64,000 bases of DNA from Hyposmocoma kahamanoa (Eukaryota > Arthropoda > Insecta > Lepidoptera > Cosmopterigidae): the NCBI RefSeq assembly GCF_003589595.1, contig NW_020653726.1:17062344-17126343 (forward strand), in the 5' to 3' direction. The notes under the pieces are model-generated. The model was not told where the DNA came from, searched no databases, and saw only the letters and a list, made by a program, of their open reading frames with translations. Position 1 is the stretch's first letter. Every line of letters begins with the position of its first letter. Positions 9,955 through 21,435 of the stretch are shown piece after piece. The translations under genes were made by a program, and so were the position numbers.

Positions 9955-10472
9955 TTATATAATACCAAGTGACGGGATGAAACAGTTTTGTACCTGGTGT
10001 AAAACAACACGCCTGTCCATAACAGTTACAGTTCCACTCAGAACTTTAACCTCCTAAGGCCCCGTGTATCAAAATGTACATAATATATGAAGTGATTTAG
10101 ACCCAGTCAACATTATTCTTAATAAATGACGTAAAGGCCCAAAGTACGTTGTAATGAAAATATCGCATTCATCTACATTTTATACGACCATAAGGTGTGT
10201 AGAAAAGTACACTTTTCACACAAAACTGAGAGCGTTTAGCGCTTTTTTCATTGTAGCATGGTTAAGACCCACTTAACTTAAGACGTTAAATCGCAAAGAT
10301 CTGAGGAACACTGCCACTATGCGTGTCACCCTGAGACATAAGTTGACAAGTCTCATATACTTGTAAGTTCACCAGTACATTTATCTTTCAAAACTGGAAC
10401 GCAGTAATGGTAATATAAGGTGGTAATACTTGCCTGGACGAATTCTTTCACAAGGAGCTTTACTGCTACATA
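9955..10472 (-). repeat. SINE-A copy split by a TTAA MITE
   Basis: The tail part (ATACCAAGTGACGGGATGA to CAGAACTTTAA, 9961-10049) and the remaining part (ATCGCAAAGATCTGAGGAAC to GGAGCTTTACTGCTACA, 10290-10470) are two halves of one copy. They join exactly at the word TTTAAATCGCAAAGAT that is normally continuous in SINE-A. The copy's outer edge is in turn the mariner insertion site at 10471-10472. Confidence 0.85.
10050..10285. mobile_element. TTAA-flanked MITE (piggyBac-like target) inside SINE-A
   Basis: A 236-base insert flanked by TTAA on both sides (10046-10049, 10286-10289). Removing it and one TTAA restores a continuous SINE-A. The ends CCTCCTAAGG and, read inward from the right, CGTCTTAAGT are weakly inverted. 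TTAA duplication is typical of piggyBac and also of some other superfamilies, so I call only the target type. No coding sequence. Confidence 0.75.
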
Positions 10473-11739
10473 TGGCACACTATAAGTTTCCGGAACTGGC
10501 CACTTACAGAAACAATGTTTAAAAAGTAATTACAACATTTGAAAATGGAACTTTTTGGCTGTAGAATATAGTTTGTTTCATCTGACGGTCACTTGTTTTT
10601 ACATTGTAGCGTCATTTTAGAAATTGGTTGTCTACATCACTATGTATTTAAATCGTGACAATTTTCGTAGTATGATGTTTCTATGATTTTAAGTATAATT
10701 GAACAACTCAGCGGAGCTTCGCTCGGCTTCAAACTGCTTTAAGCGATGAAACACCATGCAAGATGACTATTTATAGCTGGTTTGCAGAATTCAAAGGTGG
10801 TCGTGTGAATCTCAGTGACGAATTTCGTGATGGTCGCCCGTCCACTGCTGTGAACAACAAAAACATCGATTCTGTGAGCCGTATGATCAAAACAGACAGG
10901 CTTGTGACATACCATGAGATTCGGGCATCTTTAAGCATAGGCATGAGTCAAACATAATCAATACTACACAAACATTTGGGTGTGAAAAAGCTGTGCTCTC
11001 GGTGGATTCCACAAAATTTGACTGAGGCTCGGAAAAACAGATCGCGTCACTTGGTGCAATGCCATGCTTACCAGATTGAATGAAGGAGCGTCAAATTCGG
11101 TGTGGGACATAGTAATAGGTGACAAAATATGGATTTATAGTTACGATCCCAAAACAAAGCAGCAATCGAGCGTATGGGTCTTTCGAAATGAGCCGAAACC
11201 AACCAAAGTGGCGCGTGTGCAAAGTGCTCTAAGCGGATTATTGCTTCTTTTTTTAATAAAACTGGAATTGTTGTACCGTGAATAGTGATTAGTACACGAC
11301 CATTTGTTTGACGGAATTTATTGACAAACTCCGTAAAAATAACCGTAAACACCGTATCTTCTTTCCCCACGAGAATACCAGTTCTCACAGGGCCAGATAG
11401 ACAAATGAATTTTTGAAGGTGAACAACGTTGACCTTATGAGCCATCCCGCCTACAGTCTCGAACTAGCACCTTGTGACTTTTATTTATTTCCAAAAACTA
11501 AGAACCAGTTACGCGGTCAACGATTTTCATCACCTGAAAAGGCTGTCGAAGAGTATGAAAAATATGTTTCAGAGATTGTCACATAGGCGTCGCATAAATG
11601 TTTTCAAAATTGGTTCATTCGTATGAAAAAGTACATTAACGCTAACGAAGAATATTTAGAGAAACAATAAATTCATTTCTGACCATTTATAGTATTTTTC
11701 TATTCTTATTCATTCCGGAAACTTATAGTGCACCCCACA
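10473..11739 (+). mobile_element. Full-length but dead mariner element
   Basis: A 1267-base element flanked by TA (10471-10472 and 11740-11741). The inverted termini carry CACTATAAGTTTCCGGAA on both sides. The length is typical of mariner (about 1.3 kb). Its insertion point is the last bases of a SINE-A copy. Confidence 0.85.
10641..11670 (+). pseudogene. Mariner transposase pseudogene
   Basis: The coding trace begins MYLNRDNFRSMMF near 10641, is frameshifted, then gives MTIYSWFAEFKGGRVNLSDE followed by DGRPSTAV and KNIDSV, the helix-turn-helix region of mariner. Later blocks are GDKIWIYSYDPKTKQQS (about 11120), a degraded HEN-type second catalytic site (about 11367) and SPELAPCDFYLFPKTKNQL (about 11450), with the trace ending EEYLEKQ. 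In the DD34D catalytic set the first Asp survives but its neighbour is Lys in place of the usual Glu, the second Asp is Glu, and the third Asp is kept. Several stops and frameshifts make it inactive. Confidence 0.9.
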
Positions 11740-11769
11740 TATATCATAGTATCGACGATAAAAAAGGCT

Positions 11770-12045
11770 AGGAACACGTCAATTATTAAGACAAAGATCT
11801 AACACTTAAAATGTTATTTCGATCCGGCTGGATTTGAACCGACGTCTCCTAGCAAACCGTGCCAGACGCTATGCCAACTTAGCCACAGAACGAACCAGCG
11901 GACTTCACGATTTTTTCGAAGTGCTTGTTGTCGACCTTTGTATTTGGTTTTCAACGACTTTTTAGCCGTCGCGCCATCTATGTGAGATCCATGAAAGTAT
12001 TTCGTCACCCAGTTAGTTACCTTTACAGCTACCAGCCCTGGCTAT
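11770..12045 (-). repeat. Family T, tRNA-like repeat
   Basis: Read on the minus strand, a tRNA-like section (11823-11900) contains TGGCTAAGTTGGCATAGCGT (A-box-like) and GGTTCAAATCC (B-box-like). On the far side lies a body with GCGCCATCTATG and the complement of AGCTACCAGCCCTGG, and on the near side an ATCTTTGTNTTAATAATT-type tail. Copies are at 18064-18345, 28385-28640, 31375-31530 and 56485-56705. The tRNA-like part is internal rather than at one end, which is odd for a SINE. Confidence 0.7.
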
Positions 12046-12540
12046 TAACTGTAATTAAATTTTTATTGAATGTCAAAATGTTTCACCATCTCCAATTCCT
12101 TAAAATTCATATATAATTTATAAAAGAAGAAATTTTTTCTACGTGTTCAATCTTTGTATTAATAATTATAAAAAACTAGTGGAGTACTTTTACAAAAAAT
12201 CAATTAATAACACTTACGAACAATTCTTCCAACATCTCATTTTACGAGCTTAAAATTCACTAAATACAGCTGAGCTTTCTGCCAAGTTTCATAAAGATGA
12301 CAGACAGACAAATGAACACGTAATGTAATCAGCTATTGTTTAACCGGCGGTTATAGAATTTCAGTCCAAAAAGCGAGACATCAGGATTATAAAATAACTT
12401 CAAAACAATAAGCATTAAGCGGAATACAATGGAGAAAACAATTTGAAAAACATTGCATTTGGACTTTATAACAGTGACATTAGACATAAATTATACGTGA
12501 ATTAAAACCTTATATTACTTATTCACAATTCCGCTGTATT
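12046..12540. other. Family T tail fragment and unassigned AT-rich DNA
   Basis: 12140-12200 (TTGTATTAATAATTATAA, then AAACTAGTGGAGTA) matches the tail of family T seen at 28262-28330. The rest shows nothing. Confidence 0.4.
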
Positions 12541-12705
12541 TTTTTTTTGTATGTTGCCACGCGATAACTGCGGCCGATGATTTGTAAACCGATTTTGATG
12601 ATTGCCAACCTTAGAGGTGGAATATTTTCTTCAAATTTAAATGGAACCACTACTGAGGTACCCGATTCGAATTGAGAACCCCTTCCTTTTTTTGAAATCT
12701 GTAAA
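12541..12705 (-). repeat. Family R fragment
   Basis: CACGCGATAACTGCGG, AAACCGATTTTGATGATT, TTAGAGGTGGAATATTTTCT and GAATTGAGAACCCCTTCC match family R, but the blocks are in a partly rearranged order, as if two orientations met here. Confidence 0.55.
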
Positions 12706-13096
12706 AAGAAGAAACAACAGACTCGAGAGTCCTGCTTGTGCGTATTCCCATGTTTAATTGTACGCTTACGCCATCATGTTATCCAATTTCGACGTACCGT
12801 CAGACAATATCTCATAAACTGCACCTTAGTGAAAACACACCACAATAGAAAGAGACAGTTACGTGACATGAAACTGTGGCTACAGCGGAGGGAAACCGCC
12901 TCAGTTAATCCTTCCGGAGGCGCGCCACAATCTGACAGAAGCCAGATCTTGCTGCCAAGTTACAGTTGTACATACCTAGCAAAGGATACTGCAAAGTGTT
13001 TCTCCCCTTCTTAATACAGTTGAGAATTTTATTACTGTTTATTTATATTATTCAACGTATCCTTGATATAAGAAAGGCACATGTGAAGTCAATAGT
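12706..13096. other. No recognisable feature
   Basis: A 92-codon frame (12736-13014) matches no family I know. Its middle is slightly GC-richer than its surroundings. Confidence 0.4.
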
Positions 13097-13385
13097 CCTT
13101 TTTAATCGACTTCAAAAAGTAGAAGATTCTTTAGAGAGATTTTGAGTGTATTTTTTGGTGTGTTTGTTATGCGGTATTTGTGAACCGATTTTGATGATTC
13201 TTTTTTTGTTAGAAAGAGGGTACCTCAGTATTAGTCTCAATTAAATTTGAAGAAAATATTCCACTTCTAAGGGTGGTAAACTAGGGGATGAATCCGGTTT
13301 CGCGCACTTTCCGGTAACCGATTTCAATAAAATTTTGCAAATAGATGTAATTCCATGAACGTTTGCGGTCGTTTTTTTTATAAAA
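13097..13385 (-). repeat. Family R copy
   Basis: Runs from TTTTTAATCGACTTCAAAAA through TGAACCGATTTTGATGATTC, TTCCACTTCTAAGGGTGG and CGCACTTTCCGGTAACCG to GGTCGTTTTTTTTA. Near full-length short form of the family. Confidence 0.75.
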
Positions 13386-14052
13386 AAGTTATAATTATAT
13401 CACATGAAAGTTATAAAAATAATACGGACTACATGAATTTTATAACCATCTTATTTAAGCATAAAAAAGTAATCGACTAATTTAGTTCGCGGAAACTTTA
13501 AAGTTGAAAAGTTGTTATTTTGCAGATGTAACTTTATTACACCAAGGGTACGAATTAGTGATAATAATATTTGTATTATTTTCTGTATGACACAATGAAA
13601 AAACAATGGAAGTGCCTTGAAACTCACACATTCGTAATTGGAAACACTATGATCTCTTGATAATGATTGGTCTTAGTTTTAAATATAACACGAAACTCTG
13701 GACTGTTAATATAATATAAACTTTATCGTGTTAGCATATCGTTGAAAGTTCAATATTATCAATACCCATTATTGCAAGTTACGACGTTTCGATTTTATAT
13801 TGAAATTTCAATCATTGTGCTGTCATCTAGCGGTTACTTGCTTTAAAAGTTCCCCAAAAGACTCAATGATGATACGAAACACCGCCATTGTTACAAGTGC
13901 ACTATCATTTTTGCACTATATAGTAGTGAAGTAAGGCATTTTCTACGTTTTTCGAGGTTTTGCGCGATAATTGACACTACCATAACGTACAAAGCGAAAA
14001 TGGCGGAGCTCAAGTTTGCAGAACTCCGCCAACTGCTAGCGCACGTGCGACA
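13386..14052. other. No recognisable feature
   Basis: AT-rich. The stretch 13995-14050 is GC-richer and contains an imperfect inverted word (GCGGAGCTC ... GAACTCCGC) next to the SINE-A start. Not assigned. Confidence 0.4.
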
Positions 14053-14054
14053 CA

Positions 14055-14372
14055 AACTAGTAGCAATAGAACTCCTTGTGAAAGAGTTCGTCCGGGGTAG
14101 TTCTGCCACCAAACATTTTCTGCCGCCGTAATGTCAGCAGTAATTTCAGCATTACTGTATTCCCGTTTTGAAGAGTAAGGGTGCTGGTGAAATTACAGGC
14201 ACATGGGACTTGTCAACTTATGTCTCAGGGTGACAGGCGCAGTGGTAGTGCTCCTCAGATCTTTGCAATTTAAAGCTCTGAGTGGCACTATAACTGGCAT
14301 GGACAGGCGTGTTGCTGACCATCAGGCGCCCGACTTGTTCGTCCCTTCACTTGACGTTATAAAAGAAAAGAA
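14055..14372 (+). repeat. SINE-A copy, near full length
   Basis: Begins TAGTAGCAATAGAACTCC, has the variant mid-section GCCGCCGTAATGTCAGCAGT also seen at 36860-37105, and ends CACTTGACGTTATAAAAG. The shared variant marks a subfamily. A hAT-1 MITE is inserted 17 bases beyond its end. Confidence 0.85.
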
Positions 14373-14389
14373 AAACTAAGCACTTCTAC

Positions 14390-14674
14390 CATTGACTTAC
14401 AAATAAATGGACGACGGGTCTAATACACAAACCACGATAAAATGTGCCAAGTCAACCTATTTAAACGTAGTGACATGTAAAGGAATATGAAAAAGCTAAA
14501 ACGTTGAATTTTAATTGTAATGTCATCGCAGTACTGTCTAATTTTGCTTGCTTCGCTGTCAGTCGAACAAACGAAGACTAAAGCGTGAATGACGCTCTGT
14601 ATACGATTTTAACGCCCTATACGTTCGGACACTGTTTAGCGCGGGCCCGACGTCCATATAATTGTATGTCAATG
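14390..14674 (+). mobile_element. hAT-1 family MITE, 8-base target duplication
   Basis: 285 bases, ends CATTGACTTACAA and TTGTATGTCAATG, flanked by a perfect 8-base duplication ACTTCTAC (14382-14389, 14675-14682). No open frame of note. Closely similar in sequence to the copies at 17081, 37646 and 38958, so the family spread fairly recently. Confidence 0.92.
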
Positions 14675-14682
14675 ACTTCTAC

Positions 14683-15665
14683 AGTATTTATTGTTCTGTA
14701 TGTATGACAGTAGTTAAAAAACGACATGTTTTGTACTTATTCGTTCTCAGTATTTTTGTAACAATTGATTTGAAAATCCGAACTCCAAAAAATACTCCCT
14801 TTATTTTCTAAGTCAAATAACTTACAAACACAAGTAGGGTGCTCCTGACGCAGCCCTATCACGATTTAGAGCAATACGGTTTTCCTCATTTCCCCGGGAA
14901 TTCCTGCATTCATTTTTATTCCTGTTTGTATTCGTTTCCTGCCTTACATGTTCGGTACACCGGGCGGGATGTGGGACCACGTCTGTTATTGTGAACGTGG
15001 CATAATGATCTTTGTGGATGTTCCCTTCCAGGGAGACATTCCCAGGCGAATTGAGACGTAACATTTTGTAGCGTGTCGACTTAAAGAAGCTTGTGCAATG
15101 AATGAAATATGGGCTATTCTAAATCGTTGGTCTTTACGATAATATTCTTTTTCTGTAAAGATTATATTGGTGCATGAAAACGCATCGTAGAGAGAATATC
15201 GGCTGTAATTTTTCAAAAGAAGAAACCAAACGCGTGGTTGTAAAATTTTGTTGGCACATTGAGGCTATCAGCGCAAAAGTGGTATAATCCATATTTAATT
15301 TTTTTTCCTTCAATTTTTCTTTAAATGTATGTAATTTTAATACTAAAGTTCATGATTATTTTATATTTCAAATACAGAATCAAACTAATTAAGCTACCAG
15401 TCTTCGCAAAGATTGTTGCCTATAACATATGTATACCAAATAATGTATGTTTACAATGTAAACTTTGTACAGAAAATAAAGATCATCATTATTATTATTG
15501 TTACATAGCAAAATTAATAATTAATGTAATTAATTTTTAATTTTGATATCGATTAAAGTAATATTCTAGAAAAATAAATAATATGGATTACACTTTTGCC
15601 TCCATTGGAGTTTTAATTAGTAACTACATACCATTTATAGGTGCTATAGTGATATTTTTAAAGCA
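14683..15665. other. No recognisable gene
   Basis: Two overlapping minus-strand frames (14822-15216) are not recognised; the region 14850-15060 has mixed composition and may be old repeat. 15300-15540 is AT-rich. Confidence 0.4.
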
Positions 15666-15674
15666 GTGTTAGAA

Positions 15675-15945
15675 TAACGATTTGGCCCACCGCCTCTCGG
15701 GCAGAGGGTCGTGGGTTCCAATCCGGGCCGGGGAATTTATTTGCGAATGTCATATTATGTGAATTTCACAATGAGTTTTTTGGAGAAGGAAAATATCGTC
15801 AGGAAGAAAACCGGCACATATCTGCAAAGTAATTTAATGATGTGTTTGAAGTTCCTATTCGGTATTGGGCTCGCGTGGAAACTAAAGCCCAAGAGGCCCT
15901 CTCATTGTGCGAGGACGCCTGTGCGTAGCAGTAGGACTATAATAT
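15675..15945 (+). repeat. SINE-L, common lepidopteran tRNA-derived SINE
   Basis: The head has a B-box-like GTGGGTTCCAATCCGGGCCG. It is followed by the body GAATTTCACAATGAG ... GAAGGAAAATATCGTCAGGA, CGGCACATATCTGC, GGCCCTCTCATTGTGCGAGG and the end CTGTGCGTAGCAGTAGGACT. This order is the usual lepidopteran SINE layout. A minus-strand copy is at 23220-23510. Confidence 0.75.
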
Positions 15946-16069
15946 TAAGTATTACAGTGATATTTCACCATCAAGATCATTTTTCTTTACCAGTTTTCCC
16001 TTAAAAAAATGTGTGTAAATACGTAACTGAAGTAAAAGTTTTCTTTTGTATTTATGACGTTTTGTACGT

Positions 16070-16205
16070 ATAAAGAGGTCCTGGATTCGATTCCCGGAAG
16101 GACCAATTTAGGAAATTTCGTAACAGTAGCCACCTTACACCACCTTGTGTATTTCAGCCGCCAAGCAGTAAAGCATTACTGCGGTCCGGTTTCGAAGGGT
16201 GTAGA
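16070..16205 (+). repeat. SINE-A 5' fragment with tRNA-like head
   Basis: GAGGTCCTGGATTCGATTCC and AATTTAGGAAATTTCGTA precede CAGTAGCCACCTTAC and GCCGCCAAGCAGTAA, then the copy stops in GGTCCGGTTTCGAAGGGTGT. It repeats the head seen at 7405-7475, which supports that head as a true part of the family. Confidence 0.7.
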
Positions 16206-17080
16206 CAGCCATATTTATTTACTAATATAATATTATTTATGCTCCTCGAATTTCGTGAAACAAAAAATACAAAAAAAAACGGATTTTGTAAAAAAAAATA
16301 AGAAACAAAAAACAAAATAAAAATAGAACAGGTCCAAAAATTAAGTTGGTGTAGTGTTTATTGGTTGTATCGATATAAGTATGTTATTTTTTCTCTTTCT
16401 ATATTTATTGTCTAAAATGCTTATTGTACTACTTGTTATATAAATTAAAAGTGTGAATAACAATACAAAATATATGTATATTTTGTATACTATACATAAA
16501 AATCTGTCTTTGGCCGTTGCGTGTTGTGGCAAAGTTTCAATTGAGTCAACACTTTAGCACTACTCCATTTGAATTGTACAATCAAAAATTGTACGTATTA
16601 AGTGCATGGTTTGTTGGTTGTCCTAAATAAATGATTAAAAAATCATCCTATTTTGCATCATAATACAACAACCAATGCACTTACAAATATTTCATCCATC
16701 TATTCAAGAATACCAAAAAAGAAAATAACTACGACCATTTACGTCCTATATTCTGGAAGAAAAAAGGCAAGTGTAAATCTTGAACACGTGTCGACTACTA
16801 ACTCTGTCCTAAATAAAAAAGTGCTCAGCGAAAACACCGTAACTCTGAACTAAGCCGTAAAACACGGGGAAATTCCACTTTATGGGGTTACATGGCTTTG
16901 CCCCTCAAAGATTACTAGCTAAGATCTGTTTCGAAATCAGATGTTATCTGATATTATATATATAATTAAAAAACAAACAGCGTTTACGTGAAAAATGTAT
17001 TGTGCTTATTTATCAACTAACTTATTAAAAACCATAGAAAACCGAAGGGGAAAATGTTTTTGCATCTAATACGTCGCGAC
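16206..17080. other. A-rich repeat and unassigned DNA
   Basis: 16258-16380 matches 9220-9305 (A-rich run, AAGTTGGTGTAGTG, GTATCGAT). The remainder holds only short frames without similarity. Confidence 0.4.
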
Positions 17081-17366
17081 TATTGACTTACAAATAAATG
17101 GACGACGGGTCTAATATAAAAACCACGAAAAAAAATTCCCAAATCAATCTATTTAAACGTAGTGACATGTAAAGGAATATGAAAAAGCTAATACGTTGAA
17201 TTTAAATTGTAATGTCATCGCAGTACTGTCTAATTTTGCTTGCTTCGCTGTCAGTCGAACAAACGAAGACTAAAGCATGAATGACGCTCTGTATACGATT
17301 TTAACGCCCTATAAGTTCGGACACTTTTTAGCGCGGACCCGACGTCCATATAATTGTAAGTCAATG
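17081..17366 (+). mobile_element. hAT-1 family MITE, 8-base target duplication
   Basis: 286 bases, ends TATTGACTTACAA and TTGTAAGTCAATG, flanked by a perfect duplication GTCGCGAC (17073-17080, 17367-17374). The target is itself a palindrome. Very similar to the copy at 14390. Confidence 0.92.
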
Positions 17367-17439
17367 GTCGCGACAATTTTCTTATAAGCATTGTATTAGA
17401 GAAGATCGAAAGAAACCCTTCAAAACCAGAAAGTAGTAA

Positions 17440-17515
17440 TGCTCATATTATTGGTAGACATGGGTAAGTTGGCAGTACTTCCCTGGACTAACTTTATCAC
17501 GTTACGTTTACGTTA
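17440..17515 (-). repeat. SINE-A fragment
   Basis: GGGTAAGTTGGCAGTACTTC and CCTGGACTAACTTTATCACG match the 5' part of SINE-A in minus orientation. The rest is lost. Confidence 0.6.
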
Positions 17516-17696
17516 TTTGTAAAATTTTAACAACTTCATTGAACTGTATTACTAACATCATAAACAACAAGTTTTGTTCATCAAAATATTTAAATAGATC
17601 GCTCTAAACAGTGATAACTGTGTGCAAAACGCAGGATTCGTCGGAGAGGACGCTTGCACGTTTGAATATACTACCCTAGTACAATAGAAACTTAAG

Positions 17697-17935
17697 GGCG
17701 CATTTATTCAACACGAATTTCATCGCGCCGCGCGGTCGCCGAGCGGAGTCCGCGTTGCCTCCGCGCAGCAACCGCATGCGTCTTAACTGTCATGACAAAA
17801 TACGCCCTGTATATTTTGCTTTTACGTTTTTACTTACATGAGCGTCCCGGGCACATGGACGAGTCAAGCTTGAATTTGGTCTACGCGGCGACCCGCACGG
17901 CGACCGCGCGGTTGTATTATTCAGAGGAATTTAAA
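17697..17935. repeat. CpG-rich element with inverted 14-mers
   Basis: The left side carries CCGCGCGGTCGCCG (17735 region) and the right side its exact complement CGGCGACCGCGCGG (17900 region), inside a GC-rich unit bordered by ATTCAACACGAAT and TTGTATTATTCAG. Strong local CpG density against AT-rich flanks suggests a MITE. Borders and target site not resolved. Confidence 0.5.
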
Positions 17936-18063
17936 TGTTGTTGCCTTTATTAATAAATATATTAAATTAAATATATTAATGTACATGAAGGCGTGGTAAC
18001 TGGGCTAAATTTCTTCTCGCGTAACTGGGCGCTAAAAGTTCATTGTAATTTTTAAATTTATTG

Positions 18064-18345
18064 ACTGTCACATCGTGTGACCATCATGACATTCAATTAT
18101 TTTTGTAAATTTACTCCAGTAATTTATTATAATTTTTAATATAAATATCGAATACTTAGAAAAGATTCCTTCGATCCAGCTGGATTTGAACCAACTAAGC
18201 GACGAAACTAGCTAGCGGACCTTACTAATTTTTCTATGTGCTAATTTTTCTAGCTTTTCTATGTTTGTTTTTGGTTCTTAAAGATTGTTTTGCCGTAGTG
18301 CCATCTGTGAGAAATCGTTTTCTTCACTCAGCCAAGTACCTTTAA
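18064..18345 (-). repeat. Family T copy
   Basis: The tail CATTCAATTATTTTTGTAAA ... TTATTATAATT, then CCTTCGATCCAGCTGGATTT, a shortened tRNA-like part, and GTGCCATCTGTGAGAAAT with CACTCAGCCAAGTACC. The tRNA-like centre is about 30 bases shorter than in the 11.8 kb copy. Confidence 0.65.
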
Positions 18346-18360
18346 AGCTAGGTTAATTAT

Positions 18361-18480
18361 ATGTCACAATGTTTGACCACCTTGATATTCAATTATTTTT
18401 GTGAAATTACTTCACTAGTTTGTTATAATTTATACAAATGTCGAACAGTTAAAATAATTCCTTCGATCTGGCTGGATTCC
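18361..18480 (-). repeat. Second, partial family T copy in tandem
   Basis: ATGTCACAATGTTTGACCAC ... CATTCAATTATTTTTGTG ... CCTTCGATCTGGCTGGATTC repeats the tail half of the preceding unit 297 bases on, so the two form a tandem pair. The second stops at the B-box region. Confidence 0.6.
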
Positions 18481-20554
18481 AAAGAAAGATCAAGGACTTT
18501 TTCTAAATGTCATGGAACAAAGTTTGTTCTTTATGATGTTAGTAATCTAATCCTGCAAGATTGTTAGTATTTAAAAAAAATAATCCTGTATACTACATCC
18601 ATTTTTTTTATTGTTAAAAAGACTAACGCTTTGTCGCTATCTCATTTGATATTAAGCGACAATATCGCACTGCTATTACAATAGTGTTATAACTCAAAAT
18701 ATGTGAAATTCAAGATTATACCATTATTGAACGTAACATTTGATTCTCTAAACGTCAATAAAACCGTCGTTAGAATATTGTAAAAAGCAACTAAAATATA
18801 TTTACTTAACTCAAAATGAGACACGCTTTATGTAAGCTAGTTCTGGCCAAAATAGTCCTTATTCAAAAATAGGAAATTATTTTTTCTCTTTTATGCTTAA
18901 ATATATTTGGCAAGTTAGGAAATTCTCTGTAATAAACTATAACTTATACATACATATTAATTATCTTTCACTAGAAGCAAGTAATTCGTTTTTCGTCGAT
19001 TCTGAGAAAATACATTTTTTGAGTTAATGCACTATTATGTTAACAGTGCGATATGGTCGACTGTGTTACGCTTTTCTCTAGTAAATGCCTTTTCACTGTA
19101 GCCTTGCAGAGTCTTAAACAGTAGCTTTGGGGGAAACACAAATTAAAGCTTATCCATATATGTATTGGAAGAAATGTTAAAATATAAGCAAAATGTGTGA
19201 AACCCTCCGCGACATAAGTTTCTCCAACACCCGGTTGCATTTTTATAAATGTCAAAAGCATAAAGTTGAAAAGGGAAAAGATTGGAGGGTATAAATTATC
19301 ACCCCTTTTGACACAGCCGTAAGGGTTGGAAAGTTAGATTTTACTGTTTACGATTTTCCTACTTATAGGAATGGGGGGTGAGAGATTGTGTATAGGATTA
19401 CATGAAGAAAACAATATTGAGAATAAAAACGTAACCGAAATCGCGTACATTCGTTTGTTTAAAACGGTCCGGGCTCTTTACCTACAGGTGACATGGCCAC
19501 GGCTGACTGTTGTGCTATGTTGAATCAATCACATTGGAAAAAATATATAGTAAAATTGAGGATATAAACTGTTTTCTATTCAGAGTGAAAATTCCTAAAA
19601 ATTTTCACGATAGAAAAAAAACACAAACTTACCTCGAAATTGTACAAGAAAACCGCTGTATTAAATAGGTTCTTTACATATACCAATGATTTTTGTTATA
19701 TCACCTGAACTAAATAGAACACGTATAGTGCATGATATATATTTTTTTAGTTTATAAAAAATAATTGACTGAAATAAAGCCAGTGTTCCCGCCACTCGAC
19801 CCAAGAAAAATGAACCTTATTAGTAGTATTCTGAACTACAGTTCTAAAAATTATTTATATAACATCATTAAATTAAATTTACGAAAAAAAAAATCATATT
19901 CTAATTTACAAAATTTTTAAAATATATTTTATCAATATGCAATTATTTGAAATTAAAAAGAAGCTACTTATACCTTGGATGATAATATACGATGAAAATG
20001 AATAAAGTTTTTATTATATATTATATTATATGGTATAATAATCGTTTTAGGGGTTCGATTAGGACTGCAGACAAGTTGAAGTACTTTTTATTATTAATTA
20101 CAAAAATGTTAGCCAAAATTTAAATTTCATTTCAAAATTTAGGGACAACCGAGTGCGGATGAAAAAGTCGATAGTCCCAAATACGACCCTACGGACATCC
20201 TTTTAAGGCCATGTGCACCATAATACCTTTTATTAGGAAAACCTTTCTCAAATCAAAGGAAGAAAATTAGTCGTACCATAGAAACTGTACCTACTCGACC
20301 CAAATATATGAAACTGTCCTTTTTCGCGGTTTTCGAAGGGTCGCCATTGTATAAGTTGTTGGTTTCTTATATGTGCCCCACAAAAGGATGCCAGGCAATA
20401 GGCTAGAAAGTTTTATATTCCATTCCAACCAGGTCATAAGTGATTTTGTAATTCGAACCATATTGATCGTTACATAAGTTTCACAAAACTTTTTCGTAAC
20501 AACAAATTACCATGTTAAGGCTATATTGTTATAATCATAAAGTTATGTCATTCA
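18481..20554. other. Long AT-rich stretch without recognisable gene
   Basis: Only chance-sized frames (up to 73 codons). A short family D remnant occurs at 19441-19510 (ACGGTCCGGGCTCTTTAC, CATGGCCACGGCTGA). The part 20100-20450 is less AT-rich and could be an old repeat, with no partner in this window. Confidence 0.4.
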
Positions 20555-20690
20555 AGTTATGTCTCAGGGTGACGGGCGCAGTGGCAGTGCCCCACAAATC
20601 TTTGTGACTTGAAGGTCTGAACGGCAGTGCATTTATTATGGACAGCCGCTTTGCTTAAGCCACGGGACTTGTACGCCCTGTCACTTGGTA
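20555..20690 (+). repeat. SINE-A 3' fragment
   Basis: GTTATGTCTCAGGGTGACGG through CAAATCTTTGTGACTTGAAG to CACTTGGTATA. Diverged 3' half. Confidence 0.65.
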
Positions 20691-21435
20691 TATATGCCAA
20701 TCTACTACGCGTCCCACTGTTGAACACGGGTCTCTTCCAAGGAGAGGTTTAGAAATTCACACGTTTTCCAAAGGCTGGAAACCATTTCATTCACTCATCC
20801 TGGTAACGCCAGATAGTTTATGTCTGAGTTCGCATCTCCTTTTTCTTTCCCCTCCCAATCCATGCTACGCCACAGACGCATTAATTGCCAGTGACTTTAA
20901 AATAGAGTGACTTTACAACATTCGAACTTAACAAAATCCGCATCTGCATCATCTAAAATTTTTAATTAATATATGGATATAAAGGTTGGTGGTAGCACGG
21001 CTTACTTCCTTTTACTTTGCGAGCTCGACTATCCCGAGCAATCAAAGATTTTATAATTTATTTTCTTATTATAACGTCACCACATCACTCACTGTTTTTT
21101 TAGATAAAGCGAACTAAACGTTAGAACTAAACTTCGATGTCGCAACCCCAATTCTCCATTAAACTGCATGATGCCTCTTGTTGCGAAATCCACTGCAACA
21201 TGAGGAAAATTGCGGTAACATTCACTAAATCGTTTCACTTCAATTGAGTCTCCCACTTTCTGTTATGGACAGTGTAGATGTTGCTGTTCCATGCTTTTTA
21301 TTTCGATGGAATTCGTAATTGAATCGCGAGTTTTATATCTACATTGCAAAAAGAAGGAGATTGATTTCAATAGGTAAAGAAACGTGTAACGAAACATATA
21401 AAGTATTACATGTTTACCATAGATACACAATAAAT
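20691..21435. other. Probable SINE remnant, otherwise nothing
   Basis: 20700-20760 (CCCACTGTTGAACACGGGTC, TCTTCCAAGGAGAGG) looks like the tail of a lepidopteran SINE. The rest is unassigned. Confidence 0.35.

Noticed and set aside
11823..11900. tRNA-like sequence on the minus strand
   Set aside because: Part of dispersed family T with copies at several places; the cloverleaf cannot be confirmed.
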